Below, piece by piece: positions 25,266 to 35,327 of a stretch of 64,000 nucleotides of DNA (the first letter of the stretch is position 1; each line of letters begins with the position of its first letter). Position numbers and translations under genes: made by a program. The notes beneath the pieces are model-generated. The model saw only the letters and a list, made by a program, of their open reading frames with translations. It was not told the DNA's origin and made no database searches. This DNA is from Cavenderia fasciculata (taxonomy: Eukaryota; Evosea; Eumycetozoa; Acytosteliales; Cavenderiaceae), in assembly GCF_000203815.1 (NCBI RefSeq), contig NW_004457690.1, positions 186,001-250,000 on the forward strand. Reading direction: 5' to 3'.

Positions 25266-26720
25266 TTAAATCTTTTTAATATTAATAATATCAATATTTA
25301 AATTATTTGTATTGTATATTTGTAATTCATAACGATTGTCAGTTGCAACTAATGGCAGTTTGATTGGTGTATAAAAGTTGAATGATGATGTAGATGTGGT
25401 ACTCTTTGACGATTGATGGAAATATTTAAATTCATAAATTGATTGGCTTTGTACCAATGCATCTAGTAATTGATTGTAGGTAGTGACTATATGATTGCCT
25501 TGTGGAAATGTTAAATAGGGAGTACTAATGATTTTTACCCTTTTGACATGCTTTGACCGGTTGATGAGTTGTGTGAGTAGACCAAACAGAATTTCAAGAG
25601 TTTGGTCTGTTTTTGAAATTTGTAAGACCAGTTCTTTGAGGTTTGGTAGGTTTGTCAACATGGTTTGGAGAATTGAGAGTGACTTTTCACCCAAATCACA
25701 TTCTATATGAATCTTTTCAATTGATGATGAAAGGATTGCTTGGGTAGGTTGACAATGTGTATCTTGAAATAATTTGATTTTAATTGATTTCATTTTGGTT
25801 TGTGATAGAACTGATAGAGACTGACTATTGATATCAATTTGATACTCTAATTTACCGATGTTGCTTGAGAGAGTATAATTTAACAAATCTTGGATATGGT
25901 GTTGGAAGATGAGTCTAGGTAACTTTAAAGTTTGAATGGATGGTGGTAGAAAGCCAAGTGAAATCGATTGATTGTTGATTTGGATAAGTGTACGTAGACA
26001 AAAGTCAGTGACGGTTGGTGGAACACTTGAAAAGATAGTTTCAAGAGATAGGTATGTTTTGTTCAATGTAATCTCCAATTTGGTCAAACATTTAAATTCT
26101 TTCAATACTAAACACCAATCAATATCATCTGAATCGTCAATAGTAATGGTGAGCGATTCAAGTTGAACCAACGGGTCAACAAGACCACCCGAATAAAATA
26201 GAATCTTGTCTTGTTCAAATGTATTGATCTCTGGCATTTTCAATGATTTTAGGTTTGGTAGTGGGTATTGAAAAAGTAGATGTATGAATGGTTTAGAGTC
26301 TTTTGATTTGGTGTTTAAATATCTAAGATCGATGGAAGAGATACCATCTAGAAAGTCTGATACACTGCCACCATCGTCTTGTGTTTGATCTTTGGTCATG
26401 AGTTGAACAAACTTTTCTAGTCGATTGGGTGACCCCAAAAGATCAATCTTTTGAGTACTACCAAACAGACAGAGTGGATGAGCAGTATGTTGCAAATACT
26501 CTTCAATCTCGTGTAACATTGGTGAGAAAGTTAGTGGGATGACATCTTTAACCCATCTCTTTACCAATTCACGCCATTGTTTTGATACTCCAGCAATACC
26601 AAACAACTCTTTAATCTTTGTATTTACATTTTTGTGCTGATATCTAATTCTACTAGTACATGATAAATAAATAATATTTGATTGTATTATAAATGGTAAT
26701 AATATCTCTTGATTATTCAT
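25266..26720 (-). CDS. dictyostelid F-box/LRR-like protein (paralogue 1)
   Basis: A single exon of 484 aa. The N-terminus (LLPFIIQSNIIYLSC ... LFGIAGVSKQWRELV) has the hydrophobic spacing of an F-box: Leu-Pro, Ile-Ile-x-x-Leu, then a VSKxWR helix. The rest is irregular leucine-rich sequence (LESLTITIDDSDDIDW, LKSLKMPEI, IEKIHIECDLGEKSL, LKELVLQISK). This plan is common in large lineage-specific families in dictyostelids and probably builds SCF substrate receptors; that role is inferred. It starts only 13 bases after the stop of the related upstream gene. Confidence 0.75.
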   Translation of the reverse strand: MNNQEILLPFIIQSNIIYLSCTSRIRYQHKNVNTKIKELFGIAGVSKQWRELVKRWVKDVIPLTFSPMLHEIEEYLQHTAHPLCLFGSTQKIDLLGSPNRLEKFVQLMTKDQTQDDGGSVSDFLDGISSIDLRYLNTKSKDSKPFIHLLFQYPLPNLKSLKMPEINTFEQDKILFYSGGLVDPLVQLESLTITIDDSDDIDWCLVLKEFKCLTKLEITLNKTYLSLETIFSSVPPTVTDFCLRTLIQINNQSISLGFLPPSIQTLKLPRLIFQHHIQDLLNYTLSSNIGKLEYQIDINSQSLSVLSQTKMKSIKIKLFQDTHCQPTQAILSSSIEKIHIECDLGEKSLSILQTMLTNLPNLKELVLQISKTDQTLEILFGLLTQLINRSKHVKRVKIISTPYLTFPQGNHIVTTYNQLLDALVQSQSIYEFKYFHQSSKSTTSTSSFNFYTPIKLPLVATDNRYELQIYNTNNLNIDIINIKKI

Positions 26721-26733
26721 TTTATATATCTAT

Positions 26734-28248
26734 CTATGAATGATTTATTTGTTTGAGAATTTTTAAAATTGGGTATCTTTTAATATCATGATAATTAATA
26801 TTATTAAGGTTGAAAATATCTATACCTCCCATAAAGGGTAATGAATATAATGATTTTGGAATAGACATACTATTATTATTATTATTATCTTGAAAGAAGT
26901 TATTGAGTGATATAAATTTAATTGATTTGCTTTGTTGAAGGGAATTAATTATTTGATTGGACCATTCTTTCATTTCAACTTGGTTGTTGGCAAAGTTTGA
27001 TGGTATGATTGTTGTTGAAAACTCTTTGAGTGATTTAAGTTGGGTAATTACCAATACAATGAAATTGGTTATTAATTTATCATCTGCTGATACTTGATCC
27101 AAATCATCATTATCATTCATTGATGACCGAATCTTTAGATATTCTAAATTGTCTAACTCACTATCCAATAACAGAGCTGTTAGAATTCCAAAAGATGAAT
27201 CTGATATGTTTTCCATTTCAATATCAAGTCTTTGAATGGTTGATGATAATATAGCTTCTTTGATCAAGTATCTCTCTACATTATTTGATACTTTAATTTG
27301 AATATCTTTCATTCTAGTATCTTTGAGATATGGTAGTGATAGATGGTCAATATCGATTCTATAATCCAACTTTTCAAATGTATTGCCAAGTTTTGAAATA
27401 CAATCTAAAAGGTGATCGATTTCAAATGATTTTGAATGACACCCTAATTTTAGACAATGTAACGACTTGGGTAGAAAGTTTGGTGGAATACGAATAGTTG
27501 GAGATTCGATGGTACTACTTGGTATGACTGAAATGGATAGGTTGGTAACAGACTGTGGAATATTGGTCGACATAGTTCCAATAAATTCTTCATTGATTGT
27601 ACAATCCAAACTCTTTAAATTTTGAAAGTGGTTTAGATTTCTACACCAATCTAAATGACACAGTGATATAGTCATAGATTCAATATTGGATACCACTGTA
27701 TGATTGATTGAATGAGAATGATCCTTATTTATTAAAAGATGATTCATCAAATAATAGGATTTCTCTGCTGATTGGAAATCTAGTAACTTTAGACTAGGTA
27801 GTTGACACTTGAATACTTGATTGAGAAAACAAATAGAGTGTTTATAAATTGCTATATTCTCTATCGTATGAATTTCTTGTAGGAATGTATTAATGAACCA
27901 TTGTGTCTGCTCTTGAGAACCAATGAAATTTAAATTTCTTTTAAATTGCATACGACTCTTGAATCGATCATAATCTCTGTCTTTACTATTATCTAAACTT
28001 ATCTTTTGGGGATTACCAAACAGACAAAGTAGATTGGAACTGTGTTGTTTGAATTCACTAATACAATGTACCAATGGATTAAATAAGAGTGGATATGACG
28101 CACTCATATTTCTTTTTACAGTTTCCCTCCATTTCTTTGATACACCAGCTATTTTAAATAGATCGGTTATCTTTAAATGATGCTGCTGGTGTTTTCTGGA
28201 ACAAGATAAATAAATAATTTTTGATTGAATTATAAATGGTAATTGCAT
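26734..28248 (-). CDS. dictyostelid F-box/LRR-like protein (paralogue 2)
   Basis: A single exon of 504 aa, clearly paralogous to the next gene. Both share LPFIIQSxIIYLSC, LFxIAGVSKxWRExVKR, the LCLFGxxQKI motif and the order of leucine-rich blocks (NIESMTISLCHLDWC, IQRLDIEMENISDSSFGIL). The C-terminus is Asn-rich and then ends DIKRYPILKILKQINHS. The similar structure and shared strand indicate tandem duplication. An F-box-like adaptor role is inferred from the N-terminus only. Confidence 0.75.
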   Translation of the reverse strand: MQLPFIIQSKIIYLSCSRKHQQHHLKITDLFKIAGVSKKWRETVKRNMSASYPLLFNPLVHCISEFKQHSSNLLCLFGNPQKISLDNSKDRDYDRFKSRMQFKRNLNFIGSQEQTQWFINTFLQEIHTIENIAIYKHSICFLNQVFKCQLPSLKLLDFQSAEKSYYLMNHLLINKDHSHSINHTVVSNIESMTISLCHLDWCRNLNHFQNLKSLDCTINEEFIGTMSTNIPQSVTNLSISVIPSSTIESPTIRIPPNFLPKSLHCLKLGCHSKSFEIDHLLDCISKLGNTFEKLDYRIDIDHLSLPYLKDTRMKDIQIKVSNNVERYLIKEAILSSTIQRLDIEMENISDSSFGILTALLLDSELDNLEYLKIRSSMNDNDDLDQVSADDKLITNFIVLVITQLKSLKEFSTTIIPSNFANNQVEMKEWSNQIINSLQQSKSIKFISLNNFFQDNNNNNSMSIPKSLYSLPFMGGIDIFNLNNINYHDIKRYPILKILKQINHS

Positions 28249-29388
28249 CCTATCCTCGAGATCTAATTTTATAAACTATGAGAAAAAAACTCTACATCCA
28301 TTAAAGAATGAATGGATGAACAGTGAGCAATAACACCTTCCCATGTCTCATTTTGTTTTTGCTCACACCAGCACTTATACACACACACACACAAGTTCAC
28401 ACAACAATCAATAATAAAAAATTGCAAAAAGAATGATCAATGATTATTGATTGGATCCATCAGTGGACACAGAATTGAGTTCAAGCAATTTACAATAAGT
28501 TCAACAAATTCCAGAGATCTTGTTAGAACAATCAACTCCTTTACAGAATTTGTTACAAATTTACAACAGCTCTCAGATAAACAACAATCACAATGCCTTA
28601 AACCACAATCGTCATCTTTAAAAAATAAACCCAATCCATACAAGAAGGAATTGAAGCTGGACAAAAGAATCAAGCAACAACAAAAGAACAAAAATGGTAG
28701 ATAGATTTATAGTAGATGGAAGTCTAAGACCATTTAAACCCTTTCCCAATTTTCGAGATGAAACCCCAATTTCACGAGAGGTCTTCGCATTGGACTGTTC
28801 TTTTCACCATTTATCTCTTCCAATAAGATCATTTTCTCTCTTTCTCTGGCTTCAACCAAATTATAAGGTAGATATCTTATTGGAAGAGATGAATGCTGAA
28901 AAGAATTTTCAAGAAGAACCTGGAAAATGAAAAAAGGAAATAATTATTTACAATCAATAGAGATTGGTATCATCAGATGAAATGAATGACACCTTTAATT
29001 TGCTCAAACAATTTTGGATAATTAAGAACATTCTTGAAAATTGCCAATGGGTTTTTTATTGGATTGGATAGCATAACTTTCGAGATAGCAGATATCTATC
29101 AAATCAACCAATATTTCAATAAAGTTGATTTACCATTGGATTGACCTCCAAAATAATAAAACATATTCGCTATCCTCTAAACTTGAGATGTCATACCACC
29201 CAATATTTTTTTAATTCCTCAAACAATAAACACGTTGAACCTCAAACCTTTCCTATTTCTTAAACATTGAACCAATCATTTTTTATATGGGGTTGAGCCA
29301 TTTTTTTAATATATTGTGTATCCTTAACACCTTTCGAAAGTTTGTCTCATACCGATTTGATTTACAACTATTACCAATTCTTTATTGA
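28249..29388. other. intergenic region with decayed coding remnants
   Basis: 1.1 kb between divergently arranged neighbours, with no intact gene. On the minus strand near 29,098-29,165 a stop-flanked stretch of about 22 codons includes a canonical Walker A sequence (FGGQSNGKSTLLK). Plus-strand ORFs at 28447-28704 and 28694-28930 have no recognisable domains. A perfect 17-base inverted repeat lies at 28813-28829/28874-28890. It looks like decayed insertion DNA; the source is uncertain. Confidence 0.4.
28813..28890. repeat. 17-bp perfect inverted repeat
   Basis: ATCTCTTCCAATAAGAT at 28813-28829 is the exact reverse complement of 28874-28890, with a 44-base spacer. It could form a hairpin, or be a relic of a palindromic element. 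Confidence 0.8.
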
Positions 29389-31517
29389 TTAATTTTTCTT
29401 TAAAGTTGCTTTCTTATCATTCATCTTTTGAGTATTTTTTTGAATATTCTTTGTCATTGCCTTGAATCTATCCAAATCTGAAGCGGTACCGTTATTATTA
29501 TTATTATTAGTTTCTGTAGTTGGTTTCATCTTTTTCAAATCTGAATTGAAGTCATTCTTTGTCTCTTCACGTCTACGTTTCTTTTCCTCGAGGATTTCCT
29601 TGAGGGCATTGGTCTTTGAGTATTTTGGATTGGTTGGATCGATAGCAAACTCTGGTTTGACAAACAACGAGTGGAATCTAGCATCCTTTACATCAATCTT
29701 GAAAGATTCAGTGTCATCGTCGTCTTCGTTCTTTTTGCCACCCTTGTTCTTTTTGTTTTTCTTCTTGCCAGTTGTATTTTCCTTGTGTTCACGTTGAAGA
29801 TCCTTTTTGCTGAATCCTTTGTTCTTGTCTTGGTTGCTTTCGAGCATGAGCAACTCGAGTTCTGCAATTTGTTTCTTTTCCTGTTCGTTTGGACCCTTCT
29901 TTTTACGTTTCTCTTCTTCCTGGGCACGTCTTTCCTCCTCTTGTTCACGAACCTTCTTTTCATGTTTCTTTTCGTATTTCTTTGATTTACGTTTCTCCAA
30001 ATAGTCGTTCCATACATTACTGTTTTCACGTTTCTCCTTGTCCTTGAGTAGCTTTTTACCGACCAAGTTGAGGTCAGTGTTGATAGTAATCTCCTTCATT
30101 GTAGCATCATCATCAGAATCCATTGATTGTAATTCCTTTTGCCAACTATCATCATAATCTGAATCAGTTTCAACTTCACTGTTTTCTTCTCCACTTTCAT
30201 CGTCACTATCTTCTTCTTGTTCTTCACTTTCATCATCACTTTCTTCTTCTTCGCTACTACTTTGTCCACCTTCTTGATCAGAGAATTTAATAGTGAATCC
30301 ATCCTCTTCCTCTTCATCTTCATCTTGATTTTCATTTCCATCATCAAGAGCAGATTTAAAAGTAACTTTAAGATCATCCTTTTCTTGAACCAAATTATCA
30401 TCATTATCATTACCAAACAATAGTGAACGATACTTGTTTCTCAACTTTAATCTTGACATTTTTTCTTCACCTTCGTCGGATGATGCTTCTGGCTCGGCCA
30501 AGTATGTCTTGATGTCGTCTTCTTCAAAGTCGTTGAATGTACCAGTAAGCTTTCTTCTTCTTGTTTTGTCAACATCCCATGTAAAGTCAACCGAGGTACC
30601 CTTGAGTACATTGGTTTGGAACTCGAGGTTGGGACCAGACTGTGGCATATCTGTACAAGTGTCGCGTGGTTCATTGGTAAATACTTGGTCGTCTGGCACG
30701 AATCTGAGATCTAGAGTATTGGCAGTCTCACCAATATCCAAACCATCGCATTCGTCATAGATGGCGTTGGCAGTCTCTACGCTGTCACATTGTACAACGG
30801 CATAAAAGTATTTCAACTTGTCCATTTCATATTTACGTAACTTTTCCAAATCGAATCCGTCACCATCCAATGACTCGGCATCGTTTCTTCTGTCATACTC
30901 GAGTGATGCTTTGGCAGCAATAGATGCTCTTGATTGTTCTTCCAAGTCGGTTTGTTGCTTCTTTTTATTGTCATTCCAAATGGCACGGTTTGGACCAGAC
31001 TGTTTCTCCAACTCGATTTGCTTCAAACCATAGTCTGATGGATACACAGTAATCGATTCAATTCTACCATTCTTTGGTGTAAATGAATTAAATACAATGA
31101 ATAAATCTCTTGATGTAAAATTTCCCCAATCACAATTTAATACTGCAAATCTCTTTGATGCATCTCCTCTTGGTACATCCTAGGAAAAACAAAATAATAA
31201 ATTAATAAACATATATTCTAAATATATATATATATATATAATATATTGCTTTACTTACTTCTTCTTCTTCCTCTTCTTCTATTTCATCTTCAATGACACC
31301 TTCTTCATCACTACTTTCAGTATCAGAGTTGTAATCAAAACCACCATATAATAATTCTCTTTTATCTTCATCATCTTCACTATTTACTTGTTCTTCTTCT
31401 TCTTGGACAACTTGTTGTTTTGATTGTTTTTTCTTTGTATCAACAACTACTGGAGTATTGTTCTTTTTGTTATTTTGTTGTTGTTGTTGTTGTTGTTGTT
31501 TCTTTGAGACTGGTACT

Positions 31518-31549
<32 letters not shown>

Positions 31550-32113
31550 ATCTTCTTCAACTAAATTTGAATCTTTCCATTTTTGAGGAATATTGAATCT
31601 GTTATCTGATGGTGTTGCAGCCTTTGTTTGTTGTGTTGCTGCTTGTTTCTTATTATTTGCTTTTGTTGATGGTGCAGCAACGACAGCGACAGCAGCAGTC
31701 TTTTTAGTAGTAGTAGAATCTACTTTCTTTTGAGCAACAACTTTGCTCTTTACTGGTTTCTCTGCTACCTCATCCTTTTCTTCATCGTCACTCTCCTCAA
31801 ATCTTCTACCATAAAGATCAACTTGAGCTATTATATATAAATATATAAAAAGAGGTAAGAAATAATAATGGAGAAGATGTATTAGATCTCTATTCTTTTA
31901 AATATCATATATATACATATATCTCTCTTCGAGATGTAACATACTCTTTTCATTAAATCTCTTTGAAGCTAAAGCCTTTGAGAAACGATCGTCTGATTGA
32001 ATAGCATTATCTAATTTTCTTCTACGAAGTTTGAACTTTGGATCAAACTGTGCTTTTTTGAAACGATTGTCTGTAATGACTCCGCTACCACTATTATTCT
32101 TCTTGTCTGACAT
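29389..32113 (-). CDS. esf1: ESF1 homologue, nucleolar pre-rRNA processing protein
   Basis: Three exons (31945..32113, 31259..31827, 29389..31179) encode 842 aa. The N-terminus has the ESF1 motif (DNRFKKAQFDPKFK ... DDRFSKAL), then long acidic stretches. The central RRM-like domain begins KRFAVLNCDWGNFTSRDLF and contains LKYFYAVVQCDSVETA. More acidic and Lys/Glu coiled sequence follows. The C-terminal NUC153 domain reads DARFHSLFVKPEFAIDPTNPKYSKT. In yeast Esf1 is needed for 18S rRNA maturation in the small-subunit processome. MSDKK was chosen as start because the upstream in-frame codons are AT-rich leader. Part of exon 2 is Glu/Gln microsatellite sequence. Confidence 0.93.
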
Positions 32114-32402
32114 ATCTTCTTCCTTCTTTGACAAATAAAACAATAATAATAACAACAATGAAGTATTCTCTCTATCTTTTAATTAACGAAACTTTCGTTC
32201 GTTTTTGTGAAAAAAAAATTAAAATAAATAAATAAAATCAAGGACCACATTAATTTAGAAAGAGCCACTCTCACCAATCAGATGATTCATAAAGATGTAC
32301 AATATTTCAAATAACTATATATATATATGACATATAAAAACATGATAGTTCATTCATTCATTCCACATTCATTATTACAACTTTAAAGAATATAGAATAA
32401 TA

Positions 32403-33173
32403 ATGCAAAAAGTACTTGAAAATATAGTTTCATCTTTACAACAACCAAGTTCTTGTTCTGCACTCTATCTAGTACCTATCACACTTTCTCAAGCTAGTAT
32501 ACAATATATTCAAAGTATTATATTGTATGTACGAGAAGTGTTATACGATTATTGAATATATTTCTCTAATGTCTTTCTTTGTATTTGTGTACATCATAGT
32601 CATCTCAATCAAAGATTAATTAAAAGTGCACATGAATTAACAATAAAAAAGAAAAGAAAAGTACCAAGTACTAGAGATTTCCAAATTGGTGCCAGAATAG
32701 TACTTTCTGGACAAATTGCAAAGGATGCTATTGTTCATGCAATGGAATCTATTATCAAACCTGAAATCCTTTTATTTCAACCAAGTTGGAGTATACAAGA
32801 TATTAAAGAATCAATGTTGTTTTATAGGGTACCAAAAGATTGTGGTATCTATCTAGCCGCAATGTTGGAAAGCATAGTCACTCACATACTCGAATTATCT
32901 TTAACAGTGGTTCAACAACAACAACAACAAGGAACTGTAAATATAAATAATTTATCTATTTTGAAACAATTGCTTATTTCCATTCATACTAAAAGTCCTT
33001 TTTGTTATTTATAGATTTTGGAACCAGAACATATTAAATTGGGAATTTCCAAAGACAATGAATTAGAAAGTTTATTTAATGGTTTTGATGAGATTGGTTC
33101 ATTTTCAAAATTATCTAGTCTTCAAAATGATGATAATTATAATGATAATGAAATTTGTCATACCCCCGAATAA
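32403..33173 (+). CDS. divergent histone H2B-H2A doublet (intact copy)
   Basis: Three exons (32403..32524, 32600..32936, 33015..33173) encode 205 aa. The N-terminal half aligns with the H2B fold: ITLSQASIQYIQSIIFHLNQRLIKSAHEL (alpha 2) and PSTRDFQIGARIVLSGQIAKDAIVHAM, matching H2B '[25 protein letters not shown]'. The second half aligns with H2A: [18 protein letters not shown] matches H2A 'VYLAAVLEYLTAEILELA', and ILEPEHIKLGISKDNELESLFNG matches '[22 protein letters not shown]'. So one chain holds an H2B-H2A pair in that order. Both the usual basic N-tail of H2B and the H2A tail are missing, and a short Gln loop precedes the last exon. Probably a specialised nucleosomal or chaperone-like dimer. 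The two copies downstream share its introns. Confidence 0.85.
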
Positions 33174-33382
33174 TAAGAGGGACTAGAAAAATGAAAATAG
33201 GTATCTACCAATCAGATCAGATGGTAGATAATATTTTTTCCAATAATAATAATAATCAATTATTGTAACCTTTTCTTTTCTTTTTGAATATATTTATTTA
33301 AAAAAACATAGATAGTTCTATCGACAACTATTCATAGTTGATACAAAAAACATAATAGATATATATAAGAATAATAATAATA

Positions 33383-34255
33383 ATGGTAAATACTATTAAT
33401 AGTATTGGTAGAGTAGAGAAAATAAAAAAGGTATATGAAAATATTATTTTATCTTTACAACAACAACAACCAGGAGATACTTCTTCTTCTTCTTCTTTAG
33501 AACCTATCACTCTTTCCCAGGGCAGTATAGAATGTATTCATAGTATGAAAAGGTTAGAAGTTTTTAAAAGGAATACAAATCAAATCAAATTTATATATTT
33601 ATTTCATTTATTTTTTTAAGTGATGTGAATCAAAGATTAATGTTTAAAGCACATGAATTGATGTTTTTATCAAACAAGACAAAAAAGGTAAAAAGTACAA
33701 CCCAAAGATTTCCAAATTAGTGTTAGTTTGTTACTTTCTGGTGACCTTGCAAGAAATGCTGTTGTCAATGGAATGGCAGCCGTTGTCAAGCCTCAAGACC
33801 TTTTATTCAAATCGAAATGGAGTAAAAAAGATATGAAAGAATCAATGTTGTTTGATAGTGATCCTTTCAATTGTAGCATTTATTTGGCTGGTATAATGGA
33901 ATATATAGTGACTAGACTATTGGAATTATCTCTCAAAATAGCTCAACAAGATAACAACAAATCTGTATGCAAAATATATATGCATTTATTTTCTATATGA
34001 CTAAACCATCTTGTTTTTTTTTCTAAATATTAGATGATAGAACCAGAACATATAAGAAGAGCTATTTCCAAAGACAGTGATTTAGAACATTTATTCCACG
34101 GTTCCACCATTTCTGCTGAAACCATTACCTTTAACTTTTCTGAATTAACTATCGTTGCTAAAGAAAATATTTCCATCAATCAAATTACTATAGTTAATGA
34201 TGATCAGCAGTATACCCTTAAAGATCAAATTGTTGATCTAAAAGATGGTGAATAG
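33383..34255 (+). pseudogene. histone H2B-H2A doublet, copy 2, frame-disrupted
   Basis: Exons match copy 1: 33383..33552 (phase 2), 33621..about 33964 and 34034..34255. Intron positions and phases are the same. H2B-like and H2A-like parts are both present (LNQRLM region as VNQRLMFKAHEL; LLLSGDLARNAVVNGM; IYLAGIMEYIVTRLLELS; IEPEHIRRAISKDSDLEHLFHG). However, the frame shifts by one base near 33701-33703 (ACCC before AAAGATTTCC), giving a stop at CCAAATTAG in the first frame. The tail after the H2A core is longer than in copy 1. Either a recent pseudogene, a sequence error, or a recoded gene; no slippery-heptamer context is evident. Confidence 0.7.
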
Positions 34256-34441
34256 CAATAGTAATAATCAATTACATTTTCTTTTATTTGAACAATTCAA
34301 TCTATTATTGATCCAAATAAATAAATTAAATAATTAAAATTACCCAACCTCACATGTCATTTCCTTTCTCTCTCTCTATAAAAGGGGAGGGTGAGGAGAG
34401 AGAGAGAGAGAGAGCTCCAATAAATAAATAAATAAATAATC

Positions 34442-35228
34442 ATGGTAAATATAAAAAGTAAGAATTTAAATAGATATATGAAAATACAAAGAATAATGAA
34501 ATCAATTAATATGTCACCACCAATTCAAAGTAACAGAAATGTCAATATCTCCATTAGGTTTAAGTTGTATGATAATGTAAGTTTACCAAACGTTGAATGT
34601 TTTAAAATACTAATATACATCTTCAAAATCTATATAGTGATATCAATCAAAGATTTATGGTTAAAGCACATGAATTGATGGTAAAATCAAATAGAGGAAG
34701 AGTTTAAAAGATTTCCAAAGTGCTACTAGATTGGTACTTTCTGGTGATCTTGCCAAAGGAGCCATTGACCATGGAATTAAATCATTAGATAACCCTAAAG
34801 AACTGTACTTTCAACCAAGTTTTTGTTTACAAGATATGAAAGAATCAAAGTTGTTTAATAATTTCCCAAAAAGTTGTGGTATCCATCTATCTGCAATGTT
34901 GGACTATTTAGTTACTTGTGTACTAGGAGTATCTATCAAAGTAGCTATACAATATAATACAATTGTAAGTATTTAAAGTGATTATTTATACCTACCAGTA
35001 TTAATATTTGTGGATTGATTAATTTTAGAGATTGTTACCAGTTCTTATTAAAATAGGTATTTCCAAAGATAGAGAATTGGAAGATTTATTTAATGGTATT
35101 ATCATTCCATCCTCTGGTGGTAGAGGTATGGTGGATTCTCAAAATTATCTATTAAAGATGAAGAGGAAGATATTAGTAGTGAAGAAATAAGTAGTGATGA
35201 TGATAGTTGTGGTTCTCAAGATTATTAA
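34442..35228 (+). pseudogene. histone H2B-H2A doublet, copy 3, at least two frame disruptions
   Basis: Exons are 34442..34566, 34638..34964 and 35029..about 35228. Homology runs through the whole length: INQRFMVKAHELM, LVLSGDLAKGAIDHG, IHLSAMLDYLVTCVLGVS, LIKIGISKDRELEDLFNG. The frame is lost at GTTTAAAAGATTTCC (34702-34712), where one base seems missing. It is lost again near 35130-35140: the residues equivalent to copy 1 FSKLS and a Glu/Asp/Ser-rich acidic tail (DEEEDISSEEISSDDD) lie in another frame and end at 35228. Two independent lesions in one copy favour pseudogenisation over a single sequencing error. Confidence 0.7.
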
Positions 35229-35327
35229 ACATCCTTGATAATAAAATATTTTAATAAATTAAAATTGAAAATCACAGTCTTGTTATGTTCAGCGATCGAT
35301 CATTCATTGCAGACTTTTAACTCTAAA

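Noticed and set aside
28447..28930. Two plus-strand ORFs that might form one small gene
   Set aside because: No recognisable domain, different frames, no clear splice sites joining them, and the second contains the 17-base inverted repeat.
33680..33712. A mini-intron explaining the frame change in histone doublet copy 2
   Set aside because: GTAAAAAG...CAAAG would be only about 20 bases, far shorter than any other intron in the window, and copy 3 breaks at the same place with a different shift.
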